A program made the position numbers and the translations under genes. Source: Sarcomyxa edulis (lineage: Eukaryota > Basidiomycota > Agaricomycetes > Agaricales > Mycenaceae). Taken from it: DNA of 64,000 nt. The notes under the pieces were generated by a model. That model was not told where the DNA came from. It made no database searches and worked only from the letters and a program-made list of their open reading frames with translations. Below, piece by piece: positions 53,467 through 64,000 of this stretch. The stretch spans positions 1,708,560 through 1,772,559 of the forward strand of contig QUOL01000007.1 of the NCBI GenBank assembly GCA_009761415.1, read 5' to 3'. Numbering within the stretch: the first letter of the stretch is position 1; every line of letters starts with the position of its first letter.

Positions 53467-56400
53467 TTGTCATGCGTCTGTCCTGCTTGCGGATCTCGTC
53501 AGACGCGTATACGTGATCTGTCGGGGAAGTATATAAGGGTGAGTCTTTTTCTCTCGATTTCTCGTCGAATCTTGACTGTTCTGCTGTTCACACAATCAGA
53601 ATACTTACCTCAAGGAGAAGAAAATGCATACAGCAATGACACCATGTAATTACCTCCTATTCATATGATGATCCTATCGTGACTTACATGGCAAATAGCT
53701 GTTATCACTACAGGCGAACAGATCATACTGCGTGGACCGGATTTAAGTACGATTAGAGGGATTCCCAGTCCAGGTGTGTTTCATTGTTCTTTTCGAGCGA
53801 GACAACACTGACGTTGTCTAGGTGCTTTACTATCGGACTCCGTCGTCGGTACAGCGGCAGCGAGGATCCTTTCGGAGGGTCAGTCCTTCAGATTTATATC
53901 TCTTCTTACTGTACCATGTAGCTCACTAATTGTTCATTTAATAGATCTGGTGTACGACAAGTGGGGAATGGATCCAGATGGCAACATGTTTTCTATCCCG
54001 TCCACTATCCCTGTTCATCGACTGAATAGCAATTATAATTATATTTCTTGTACTCGAATCCCCGAAACTCTGCCCATTCTCAACGATGAACGCAATCTCG
54101 TGGCCACCTTATCTCCTTCTCAACTAGTAAAATATTTTCGGTACGTTGCCGTCGATGAACTCAGAAGGATCTGTGTATATCATGGGCTTCGATATACTGC
54201 CGCAGCCAAGTTGGTGGATTTGCGAGGCTCAGTGATGCTGCACGATTGTGTCGCCACATGTGGGCGCGTTTTTTACATTTTCAGAGGGCGTATCAGGGCA
54301 CGGACGAATGTGGAATGGAAATTCACAAGCAATGTTGTTGGATATCAAACTCCGAAACGAGAAGATCCTTGTCCCAGGATTACTGTGGAGCATAACACGA
54401 TGTTCCCCAACGAAGACGAGGCTGACTCTGATACTATCGAGAGTACCAGCCATCTCGAGATCGCGAGTGACGACCTCCGTCTATCCATTATTGATGAATG
54501 GCAGAGTGCCTTCTCTACCGCAAGTATGCGTCGCAGAGGATGTGCGGTGTGCGCTAGGCTTTGTCCCGAGGCCAACATGGTTCACTTAGATCCCTTCAAA
54601 GTGCCTCTGCATGTATTGCGCAACGATGAACTACCTGAACATCTTCTTCCCAAGGAGTATAACATGGTCGCCTACGACATGGCCATTCTACATCCTCCTG
54701 GGTTGACGAAGAAGAATGTTGTGGGCCCTATGATAGTCTGTCAGACATGCACAGACAGTCTACGCAGTCATGCCATGCCTAAATTTGCTCTCGCAAATTG
54801 GCTCTACTATGGGCATTCGTGTCTTCCTCCGAGAGTGAAAGCTGCGTTCGATCAAGCGTCAGCTTTTGATCTCATGCTCATAGCGAGAGCTCGAGCGAGC
54901 AATATTTGTTTCCGCTTTGGCTCCCATTCTGATGCAAATCCCGACGAAAATGATGACAACGGGGGGAGCAATGCTTCCCAGAGCAGGAAAGGGATTCGAG
55001 GAAATGTTATGGTTACACCGTTAGACGCGGCTAGATTGAATGAAGTACTTCCACCGGACGCGCAGACCATAGCAGACACTATCTGTGCTGTATTTGTGGG
55101 GAAGACCGCACCCTCCCGCTCTACGATTGCAAAGCTCAGTCCTGTGTTAGTACGGAAAAGCAGGGTCAAGACGATGATAGAATTCTTACTGAAGCGGAAT
55201 CCTCATTACAGCGTGGTCGGTGGTTTCAAGGGCTTCAGCGCTGCCAATTTGAACCGTTTGTTTGGCGCAGACGATTATGACAAGGATGAAGCGGTACCAT
55301 GTTCAATGGACATAGGACACTTGCCTCTGAACGATGCAGTCGAGAGTGCCACGTCAGATTACACTCCTCGTAACGAATATGACGGAGGGTCAAACGGTAT
55401 TCTCATGGAGAACGTTGGATTCACGACTGGGGATGATTCCCCAGTGAGCTATCGCGACATGAAGTTAAAGGCGCTAGCGCACTGTTTGAATGGGGGGTCA
55501 TTTATCTCATCACGGAGGGGTTTAAGAATGATTCCTGACTTTGATAATCCGTTCCTCATGTCCTGGTTGTTTCCTCATCTTGACCCATGGGGTATAGGAG
55601 GATTTTATCATCCGAAGCGTCGGGTTCCTCTGACTATGGACGAGCAGCTTTCGCATCTGTTACAAGTCGACGGAGGGCGCTTTGAAAAGGATCCGGAATT
55701 TGCTTTCGTGTATTACAATATCAAGCAGAAGAAAATGATATCGCAGAACGTTCGCTTCAGAGTTCCTCAAAGTCGGTACAGCCAAATAATACAAGACTTA
55801 CTGAATGTCGATGTCGATCGAATATTCGGCCTACAAAGTCTGTTCAAGGCTGATCCCATGTATCGCCCTGTAGATGATCAGGAAACTGCACTGATCAGAC
55901 TTCTTGCCAACGTCAGCATGGTTGGGAACAACATACCTGGAAGTACCGCCTATAAAGTTTCTCTACGGAATGAGATACGTGCAGTCATAAATTATAGGGG
56001 GACACCTACCCTGTTTGTGACTCTCAATCCGTCCGACGTGGACCATCCTCTCGTGCGACTAAATGCGGGACATGACATAGATCTTGACGATATCTCGCGC
56101 GGTGAGGACCTCGATAAGTGGGGAAGGATGATGTTGGCTGCAAAGAATCCGTCTGCGTGTGCTTTGTTTTTCCACAGCATGATATCTGGCTTTGTGAAGA
56201 TCATTTTACGAGCTCGCAGTGGACGTCGGGGTCTACTCGGGACCTGCACATCGTATTATGGCTCCGTTGAAGCCAACGGTAGAGGGACACTTCATTGCCA
56301 CATGCTGATTTGGTTAAAAGGTCACCCGTCTCCTCAGATCCTCAGGGACCGAATGATAGCGTCGTCAGATTATAAGGAGAAGACCTTCAAGTGGTTGGAA

Positions 56401-59400
56401 TCGATCATTAAATGCGAGCTTCTCGGGACCGAGGACATTGTAGTTGAGACTTCAGGTGCACTTCCTCGGCCCAAAAGAGTTGCCGAAACTGGTGACCCTC
56501 ATCCTGGAACTATTCCTGCGCCGCTAGTCAAGAACTTGACATCAATCGATGAATTCCAAAGAGATTTCGAGGGCTTTGTCAACTCCTTGGTGAAGGAATA
56601 TAATTGGCACGTCCACACCGCTTCGTGCTGGAAGCACCTTGGGCGTCGTCAGCTTCGCGATGACCATAATTGTCGAATGGGTATGGATGGTCATACCTTG
56701 GCCGAGACGACACTTGATCCAGAAACAGCTTCTATCCTTTTGAGGAGACTTCATCCACGCATAGCATCATACAACGATGTGATGATGTTCCTTCTCAAAT
56801 GCAACGTTGATGTCAAATTCATTGGTTCGGGGGAAGCTGCGCAAGCGTACCTCTACTATATCACGGATTACATCACTAAACCTTCTTTACCCGTCCACGT
56901 CGGTTTAGCGGCTCTGTCGTATGCTATCAAACAGACAAATTCGAGGTTTCCTGATACATTAGAAGGGGATTCCGAGATGCATCTGGAGAAACAAAGAGGA
57001 GCCATGATTATAACGGTTAATAGCATGATGGGGCACCAGGAGATATCGCACCAGCAGGTCATGAGCTATTTGGTTGGAGGAGGAGACCATTACACTCCAG
57101 ATACCTTTCAGACATTGTATTGGAGCGCTTTCAAGACTATGGCACGGGAGTTCGACCTTTCTAGACACATCGAAGGTAGCAATGCTGGTGAGACTTCAGA
57201 TATCCATGAGCCTTCGGTGGTACTGTTACTTGGGAAACGGTCCATAACGGCTTCTAATCAGGTCTTTGATTATATATATCGAAACAGGGAATATCCATTC
57301 GATAGCATGTGTTTGTATGAGTTCATCGAGACGGTCAAGAAGATCGCGATGCCGGTTGCGTCTAGAGAGCTTATCCGTGCCGGTCGTAGGAACGCCTTGG
57401 GTCTTATTGCAGGAGAGTTCTCGGATGTTCGACATCCTCAGAGCGGAACGCACGTTCTACGTCTGCGCAGGGACACAGTCATTCCCGTCATTCTGGGTGA
57501 TAAAATTCCTCGCTCTGACAGGGGAACAGATGAATATGAAATGTGGTCCAGAGATGTGATGACGCTGTTCCTGCCATGGAGAACTATAGGCGATCTGAAA
57601 AGTGGATATCAGGACTGGACGTCGGCCTACGATGAGAGACGCAAGGACATACCGTCCAGGTACCAGCGCATTATCAGGAACTTGAATGTTCTGTCTGAAT
57701 GTAGAGATGCCCGCGGTGAGTTGGCTGAGAAGTGGCGAGAGGAACGAAAGAGAGATGTTAGACGATTTGAGGTTGATGAGGCCCTCGAAAGCATGTTTGG
57801 AGAGGATGAAGAGAACAGAGTCAACGTATTCGACACGTTCGAAGAATACGATGAGTTTCACGACGCAGTGGATTATCGGAATGACTCTGTCATAGAGTCA
57901 GAGCTTGGCAAAAAAAACAGCACCCTTCTGAATTATTGTCTGTCTCTCGAAGACCACGACAATAATTGTATACCTGTTTCTTTAGGAGACGCGACAGAGC
58001 TGTTGCCAAATGAAAAGGATGATCTTGCTAATCAGGTGAATGCGATGTCGGCATTGAAACGAAAGCGGCGCCCTGAACATGATACAGGTATAGAGGAAAG
58101 GGTATCTCAGAGACGGAGACTTTCTGATGGTGATCCTTCTACATACGTGGGTACGGTCGATGACGCGTCGGAAAAAAATGCGAGGAAAGGAGGAGTAACT
58201 ATAGATCCAAGATGGTCGCTCGTTGAAGATGTTGTACGGGAGATGAACATGCTTGACAATGCGGAACAAACCAGGGCACTTCGTATCATGGCCAGACGCG
58301 TTATAGATGGAGGTCCTCAATTGCTGATGTACGTCGCAGGGGTGGGAGGAACAGGAAAATCCCACCTGGTGAAGGCGTTGGTCAAGTTTTTTGAGAGATT
58401 GGGACGCAGAGATGAGCTCTTACTTGGAGCCCCGACCGGTATAGCAGCGGTACTCATAGGGGGGTATACTATGCACGCACTCAGTATGACAAACCCTCAT
58501 AGAAAGTCGAAGGACTTACGAGAACTTGTTGCTCTATGGAAAGGTGTCCGTTTTCTGGTGATAGATGAGATCTCCATGGTGGGGTCCCTCTTTTTGAGCC
58601 AGTTTTCTTCCCGGCTCAAACAGGCTATGTCCGACGATACCATTGCTTCGGGGAAGCCATTTGGTGGAGTTAATGTCATATTTATGGGGGATTTTGCGCA
58701 GTTGAAACCTCCTAGACAGCATTCGTTGTTTGCGCACCAACTAGTGGATGATCCATCTTTCGAAGAAAGTAGACGTTGCGATGATATATGTGCTATGAAC
58801 GGAGCTTTTCTGTGGAGGCAAGTTAATGTGGTCGTGAAGCTTGTGAAGAATCATCGTCACAGAGAAGACCCGGATTACGCCGGTTTTTTGGACCGCATAC
58901 GAACGGGCATGTCGCGACCCAAGTCCTCGCGTTTCGTGAATACAGACTGTATCGATGATTTGGAGTTTCTGAGATCCAGAGAGATATCTCGTATCGTAGA
59001 ACAAGACCCGCAGTCTCTGTTGGAATTTCGGGATGCTCCAGTTATTGTCGGTAGTCGAGAAGTCAGGGACGCGGTTAACGCAAAGTATGTCGCTTTTCAC
59101 GCTAGACGACTTATCCAGGCAGTTCATGTATACCATGCGTCGGATTCTATCAAGCGTACAGTGGTATCAGGGGCTGTAAGGGACAAGCTTTGGAAGCTAA
59201 ATTCTCGGGAAACGCACGATTCTCTAGGAAGACTTCCTCTATTTCCGGGCATGAGAGTGATGGTGATCGAGAACTTGGCGTTCAGCAAAGGAATTGTTAA
59301 CGGTGTGGAGGGGGTGATTCACAGCATCAAGTATACTCGGGACGGGGACGGTAACAGGTATGCATCCGTGGCATATCTGAACGTGGATGATGCAAACCTG

Positions 59401-59784
59401 GATATTCCTGGACTGTCGACCGGACTAGTCCCCATATTCCCTGAAACGACTACGTTCGAATACAAATACAAATCAGGAGACGCAATCAAGACACTCACTG
59501 TTTCTCGAAAGCAACTTCCTCTTCTTCCTGCGTATTCCTATACCGACTTCAAAAGCCAAGGAAGAACATTGGATAGGGCTATAGTCGATTTGAGTACTGC
59601 TCGGGGGCAAGGAGTGTATGTTATGCTGTCGAGGGTCAAGAGATTGAAGGGGATAGCTATCCTTCGCTGGTTTCCATCTACCAAGATTTATCAGAGGCCA
59701 TCGGAGGATATGAGAAATGAGTTGACTCGGGTGGACTTTTTGGATTGGGTAACGGCTGAAGCTTATAATGCTGGACGTCTGTGA
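53467..59784 (+). CDS. Helitron Rep-helicase (RepHel), autonomous
   Basis: Rolling-circle transposase. The main exon 53945-59784 is 5.8 kb, open for 1,946 codons. Four upstream exons in frame (about 53467-53538, 53600-53645, 53699-53773, 53822-53878) give an N-terminal extension with CVCPACGS. They could instead belong to another gene fused by splicing, and the true start is unresolved. Rep nuclease: GTPTLFVTLNPSD, the HUH motif GRGTLHCHMLIWLKG, and YLYYITDYITK with the paired tyrosines. Pif1-family helicase: Walker A AGVGGTGKSHL, Walker B FLVIDEISMVG, then FMGDFAQLKPP, KSQGRTLDRAIVDL and VMLSRVKRLKG. All catalytic motifs are intact with no stops, so it may be active. Confidence 0.93.
53945..59784 (+). 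mobile_element. Helitron body (coding part only; ends not found)
   Basis: RepHel marks a Helitron. I could not place the 5' TC end or the 3' hairpin-CTRR end, so the element extent, and whether flanking genes at 52-53 kb and 60-63 kb are inside it, are open. Confidence 0.8.
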
Positions 59785-59954
59785 AGTGATGTCGATTTTG
59801 GGATCATGTATTTAGGGCACAAATACCATTTTGTATAGGCATTGAACACCAAGTCTACAACGATCTGATAAGGAAGCACATATAAACTATATGGGATTCG
59901 AGGTGTAAGCCTTAAATGCTTGTTCGTTAGCGACTTTTGCAGGTATGCGATATA

Positions 59955-60652
59955 TTACTCACACATCACCAAGACATCGATTTGTACCTGAGGCGACATA
60001 CGGCAACTTGCCTCTTCAGCCAGCTTGTTGGTGCAATTGAAGGAGAAGAGAGGTAGCGTCAGATTGTTGATTCCTTGAGGGGCGTATACAGTGTTCATAC
60101 GTACAGTGCAACAATGACATCGACGAGTTGCTTGTCCCCCCAGTCCATCTGTATAATTTGCTTTGGGTCTCGTCTGGAACATTTAAGGACGACGACGTTT
60201 CCTGCCCAGTTCACATCGTACAACTTGGCAAGGGTGTTGTTTGGAGGCGATGATACCGGGTCCGCAGAGTAGATTAATACCATCTGGTTCCTCAACGGCA
60301 GGTTGGTCCGGGGAAGCTTCATGATACGTACACGATGTGACCCGAGGGGAAATAGGTCCGACAGTTGTAAATCCTTTGCCCAGACGTACATGTCGTCCAA
60401 GTCGTGATCGATGGATGCGATAATGGTTTTGATCTTGGTCCCGCCCGTAGGAAATATGTAACACTTGTAGGTTTTGAACTATCAAGTGCAGTCAGAGGTT
60501 ATGGTGGGGATAACTTCGAAGGAACGCAGAACACAGCTTACGCCTCTGTTCTCTAAAGTTTCTGAGTGATTTCTTTCATTGACATCGGCATTTGTGACAT
60601 ATTTATCTTCTGCCCCAGATTGTGAATCCTTGAGCATATAGATGTAAGTCAT
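59955..60652 (-). CDS. Unknown 181-aa protein next to Helitron
   Basis: Exons on the complement: 60542-60652, 60101-60478, 59955-60011. Starts MTYIYMLKDSQSGAEDKY, then FKTYKCYIFPTGGTKIKTIIASIDHDLDDMYVWAKDLQ and NWAGNVVVLKC. No family recognised. It is convergent with the RepHel gene, 170 bp from its stop. It could be a Helitron accessory gene; only position supports that. Confidence 0.55.
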
Positions 60653-61220
60653 CGATAGAGGAAAAAAAGAGACGTGCTCGTACCATCATACAGCGAGAAA
60701 TGTCTACACGAGGTAACGACTTGTTCCCATTCGCTTATGTAGACGTCTCTTCGGATCAGAGAGCACTGAGAGGATACATGAGCAGTGTATCCATGTGGTG
60801 ACGGTGTTTATGGGAATGGAGAACGATAGAGCATTGTGTTTCTTTCTATAGCTATGTTGTTATAAGCGCTGGCTGGTCCGAGTCTTCGGAATCGTGTCTC
60901 GACCATGTGCTTTGGTGCCTGACTTGTTCTAAGACCAACGTCTTTGAAGTCTCAGGATTTGACGCTTGAACTGAGCGTATTGGGCGCTAAGATCTTCAAC
61001 AACAGGTAAATCAAACTTATTTTTCTCCGAATCACTAGTTAAGGAGGTTCAATTGGTCTGATTACATCCAATAATTCTACTGGTAGTAAGCACGCTATCT
61101 AATCGTCTACCAACAGGTTGAGATAAGATGTTTATTCCATATGTGCAGGATCAGTAATGTCGAACTTTTGGTATTTACATGTTTAGCAACAATCGACCGT
61201 GAACTTTCAGTCTCTCCTCT
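60653..61220. other. Intergenic, nothing recognised
   Basis: About 570 bp between two minus-strand genes. It should hold the promoter of the 181-aa gene. Confidence 0.4.
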
Positions 61221-62783
61221 TCATCGTCCTTTGATTCTGATCGCGCGCTTCTTTGTCGCCGGCTGGTTAGAGGGACAGTCTTCGAGATCATCTGAATTTC
61301 GTTTCTTCCCCAGTGTCACAGAGGACTCGCCCACGCCTGTCGTCCTTGAGTCCTTCTCCGCCTGTGTTTCGTTATTGGACGTCTTTAGCGAGCCCGAATC
61401 CGGCGTCGTCTTCCTGCTCGGGAGCACTACATCGACATCTGTGGAGGACTCGACCGGATCCGGGATGCTTGTATCCTTCTCCACTTTGTTCTCAGGACCA
61501 GACACCTTTGGTGAGCCATTATCGGAGACATAATCTTGCTTCTTTTTCACAACCGTCGATTTGGACTCTGTTGATGTCGATGACTCGACGATACTCGTAA
61601 TGTTTGGGTCCTTCGCTGCCTGTGTCTCAGAACCAGACGCCTTTACCGAGTCGCTCTCAGAATCTGTATTGCCGTCTGCAGTAGAAGATTCATCAGTCAA
61701 GCAGTAAAGATGACCTGAGTTCGGAACATTATACCTTCTGATGGCAATATCTCTGACCCAAGCTGAAGCGGGGCAGCCTTCAGACGTTTAACGGACATGT
61801 TGGACGTCGATGTCGATGTCGCTGTCGATACAGATTTTGTCGGCATCTTGCCCACGCGGATTAAATCCACCAGCCTATATTCCGGTCCCCACATAGCGCT
61901 TCCAACGATGAATGCAACAGTAAATGAAAAGCAGATGATGTCGTCGGATTCGAAGATGGAGGGGTTACTGTCTTTGAGGTCTTTCAATACCCCATCTTCG
62001 TAAACCAGTAGATTGGGCCTCTCCGGATTGGCAATAAATTTTGAGTTCTCCGACTGACTGAGTGTGGACTGGATCCATGGATGCAACTCGTAAGGAATCT
62101 TGACTGGCTGGCCACGGTTATATAGAGATTTCTGAAGGAAGATCGGGGACGTCATGATGAACCACTCCGAGTCTGCAGGAAACATCCCATTCTGCCAGGT
62201 TCTCCTGGGCTTCTTGCCTCGATTGAAATCAGGATTTTTCACGACATGGTTCTCTAAGCCCTAGTACACTCAGTAGGCTTAGATTACAAAGTATTGATCA
62301 TGAAAACTTACTTTTTGCAAATTGTACAAGGAAGGGTCTTCTGATGCGTCGAACGCGTAGGTGATTTCGCACTTGAATGATGGTGCGGTTTGGCTACGAA
62401 CGAGTTCGTTAGCTATAAACCAGTAATATATGACAAACCTCTCACAGCCTTGTTTCTGCTATGCCTGCAGCGTCCTGGTCAGGAGGAACAAAGTTACCTG
62501 TTTCCATGTTGGATCCCCAACGCCACAACGCGGCGTGAAAAAGTATAGCGGGTGTATCAGTACCCTTCTTAATCACCTATGATATAGTTCAGCAAAACAC
62601 TGGGGACTTTGGATATAGACGAATTCTTACCGTCCATCGAGTCAATCCACGTGTCGGTCTGACTTCTATCAAGGGTTTCTCCGTGGCCAACGAGTCCACT
62701 GCTCTGGTAAAAGAGATCCCCGTCGAGCGAAATTTCTTCTTGTTCCATTTCGCTAATTGGTCCAAGACTTGAGGGTTCGGCAT
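61221..62783 (-). CDS. Unknown 448-aa protein with Ser/Thr/Glu-rich tail
   Basis: Five exons on the complement: 62631-62783, 62446-62576, 62312-62393, 61735-62260, 61221-61675. The N-terminal two-thirds looks globular: PTRGLTRWTVIKKGTDTPA, QTAPSFKCEITYAFDAS, DIICFSFTVAFIVGSAMWGPEYRLVDLIRVG. The last exon is low-complexity, with repeated E-S-S-T and S-E-T-Q-A-x-K-D phrases, ending in a basic KKRAIRIKGR. The start is the first ATG (MPNPQVLDQLAKWNKK), but the frame is open about 25 codons further upstream. No known family. It lies antisense to and downstream of the Helitron and may be an accessory gene. Confidence 0.62.
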
Positions 62784-63127
62784 TATTCCTGTGTTGGGTA
62801 AGTGGATGAAGACACGACTCCAGAAGTTCTTATATACCCGCAAACCATGAGCTTCCACCGCTGACAGATGTGGTCAGTGACTGGTACCGTCAATTGCGCT
62901 GCCTAATGGTACTGCTTCTGGCTCAGTGCTATAGCGTGTCCTAATGGCGTCCAGCCAGTGGTAAAAGCAGATGGGTGTACTGGTGAGTATTTGAAATCAA
63001 AGAGGAGCTCCACGTGCGTGGACCACTGGCTATGTGATCGACAAGTGATCGACATATCTAAATCTCCAGATCGTAGCCTCTATGTATACACCGCCTGAGG
63101 TTCACGACCGGTTTGTCCATTCACAAC
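62784..63127. other. Intergenic with a 6-bp-stem hairpin
   Basis: TCCACG-TG-CGTGGA at about 63009-63022 is a short palindrome. It was considered as a Helitron 3' hairpin, but the following bases do not give CTRR-T. Confidence 0.4.
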
Positions 63128-64000
63128 ATGCTAACAGTTTTCGAGGCAATCTTCACCCGTTCCTCTACAGACTTCATTGAAGCTTTCTTCGCTGCGTGGC
63201 CTATAAGCGACATCCTGCGCGTCTCTATGACTTGTTATCGACTTCATCTTGCGTTTGAGAGCTACCGACACATCGTATGGAATCCCGAAAGATTCTTCTC
63301 TCGATGGTTCTCCTCCCCAGTCGCATTTAGACGACTTCTCGGTCAATGCAATGCGATAGTCTCTGGATCACAAGCTCTTCAGTTTTTTGACAGAACAGAA
63401 TACCATGACAGCGACTTGGACATATTCATGCGCCCTGCTGGTGTCATCCGAATGTCGTATTGGTTGATGGACGCGGGCTACGCCCTCAGCTTGGAAGCTG
63501 CAGGGTACACATTTTGGCATAAGGTTGTTGATGCAATAGCAGAAGATCGGGATAGCCCGACCTTTCTTCCCAATCATATGAGGGCGGTGTACACATTTTC
63601 TCGCCTTGTCACCTCTTCGACAGGAGTACAGTACTCCAAACGAGTGCAGTTGATTGTGGTGGATATCGATCCCGTGGAATTTATCACCTTCGATTTTCAT
63701 TCCAGTATGTCCCATATCTCATTTGTCGTGCTCTGAGACTAACACTTGCGTATGTTTAGCTGCCGTCATAAACTTTATCACGTTCGACCGAGCAGTATGT
63801 GGATTCCCGTATTCCACGTTATCGATGCGTGTGTCGTATCTGTGTAGGGAACAATACGAGGATCCTGCTAGAGCGGCAAAATGGTTCTCTAAGTATTCTT
63901 CTAGAGGTTTCCGTATGGTTTCGGGAAGATCGGACAGAGATTACTCGCGACTTTCATTTGGTAGACGAACTTTGAAAGATAAGAATGTCTGGGTCGTGAA
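63128..64000 (+). CDS. F-box-like / nucleotidyltransferase-like family protein (runs off right edge)
   Basis: Exons 63128-63704 and 63760->64000. MLTVFEAIFTRSSTDF leads into an F-box-like helical region (FFAAWPISDILRVSMTCYRLH), then W....RFFSRWF. Next comes AIVSGSQALQFFDRT followed by SDLDIF, the G-S...D-x-D arrangement of the nucleotidyltransferase fold, intact here. Exon 2 has INFITFDRAVCGFPYSTLS and YSSRGF. It is a paralogue of 22827-23757, with the same intron position just before the N-F-I-T motif. Known members are numerous in Agaricomycetes; activity and substrate are not established here. Confidence 0.75.

Noticed and set aside
63009..63040. Helitron 3' hairpin and terminus
   Set aside because: A palindrome is present, but no CTRR followed by T lies at the expected distance.

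Overview
The window is nuclear DNA of a filamentous basidiomycete, most likely an Agaricomycete. The genes carry many 45-80 bp introns (GT-AG, with a few GC-AG), both strands are densely coded, and the gene set is typical of mushrooms: MARVEL-like membrane proteins with long Ser/Pro tails, an F-box/nucleotidyltransferase-like family, a Pif1-type Helitron and a fungal Hv1 proton channel. All exon models here were read by hand from splice sites and reading frame and have not been tested against RNA.

1-24 kb is ordinary host sequence. Three enzymes of tryptophan-kynurenine catabolism lie side by side: kynurenine 3-monooxygenase (cut by the left edge), kynureninase (divergent from it, 130 bp apart) and an N-formylkynurenine formamidase-like hydrolase. 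Then come PMP3 (with a 5-nt microexon), eIF2B epsilon, an Ala/Glu/Pro-rich protein of unknown role, a SUR7/PalI-type membrane protein, NOP2, a FUN14 protein, a 4-TM protein with a long tail, an Hv1-like channel, a second MARVEL-like protein, an F-box/NTase-like gene and the first two exons of a SKP1-like gene.

24.37-47.76 kb is a 23.4 kb composite mobile element in intron 2 of that SKP1-like gene. The SKP1 reading frame is intact on either side (168 codons in six exons). The element has four copies of a 1,748-bp terminal repeat (TGTGA...TCACA). The outer pair match each other, the inner pair match each other, and the two pairs differ. Both the outer insertion and an inner one are bounded by the 4-bp duplication CCGT. 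The simplest reading is that one element of about 11.7 kb inserted into SKP1, a second inserted into it in the opposite orientation at another CCGT, and recombination between the inverted interiors then flipped the centre. The interior has no recognisable reverse transcriptase, integrase, Gag or transposase. It holds six intron-bearing genes, each with its own TATA box: five small proteins that look like one unknown family, and one 520-525 aa protein with a perfect Zn2Cys6 cysteine spacing. I consider this the most novel system in the window.

47.78-64 kb holds the rest of SKP1, a zinc-finger gene whose coding sequence contains two minisatellites, a MYND-finger gene, a full-length Helitron Rep-helicase gene (53.5-59.8 kb), two unknown genes antisense to it, and a second F-box/NTase-like gene cut by the right edge. 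That last gene is a paralogue of the one at 22.8-23.8 kb.
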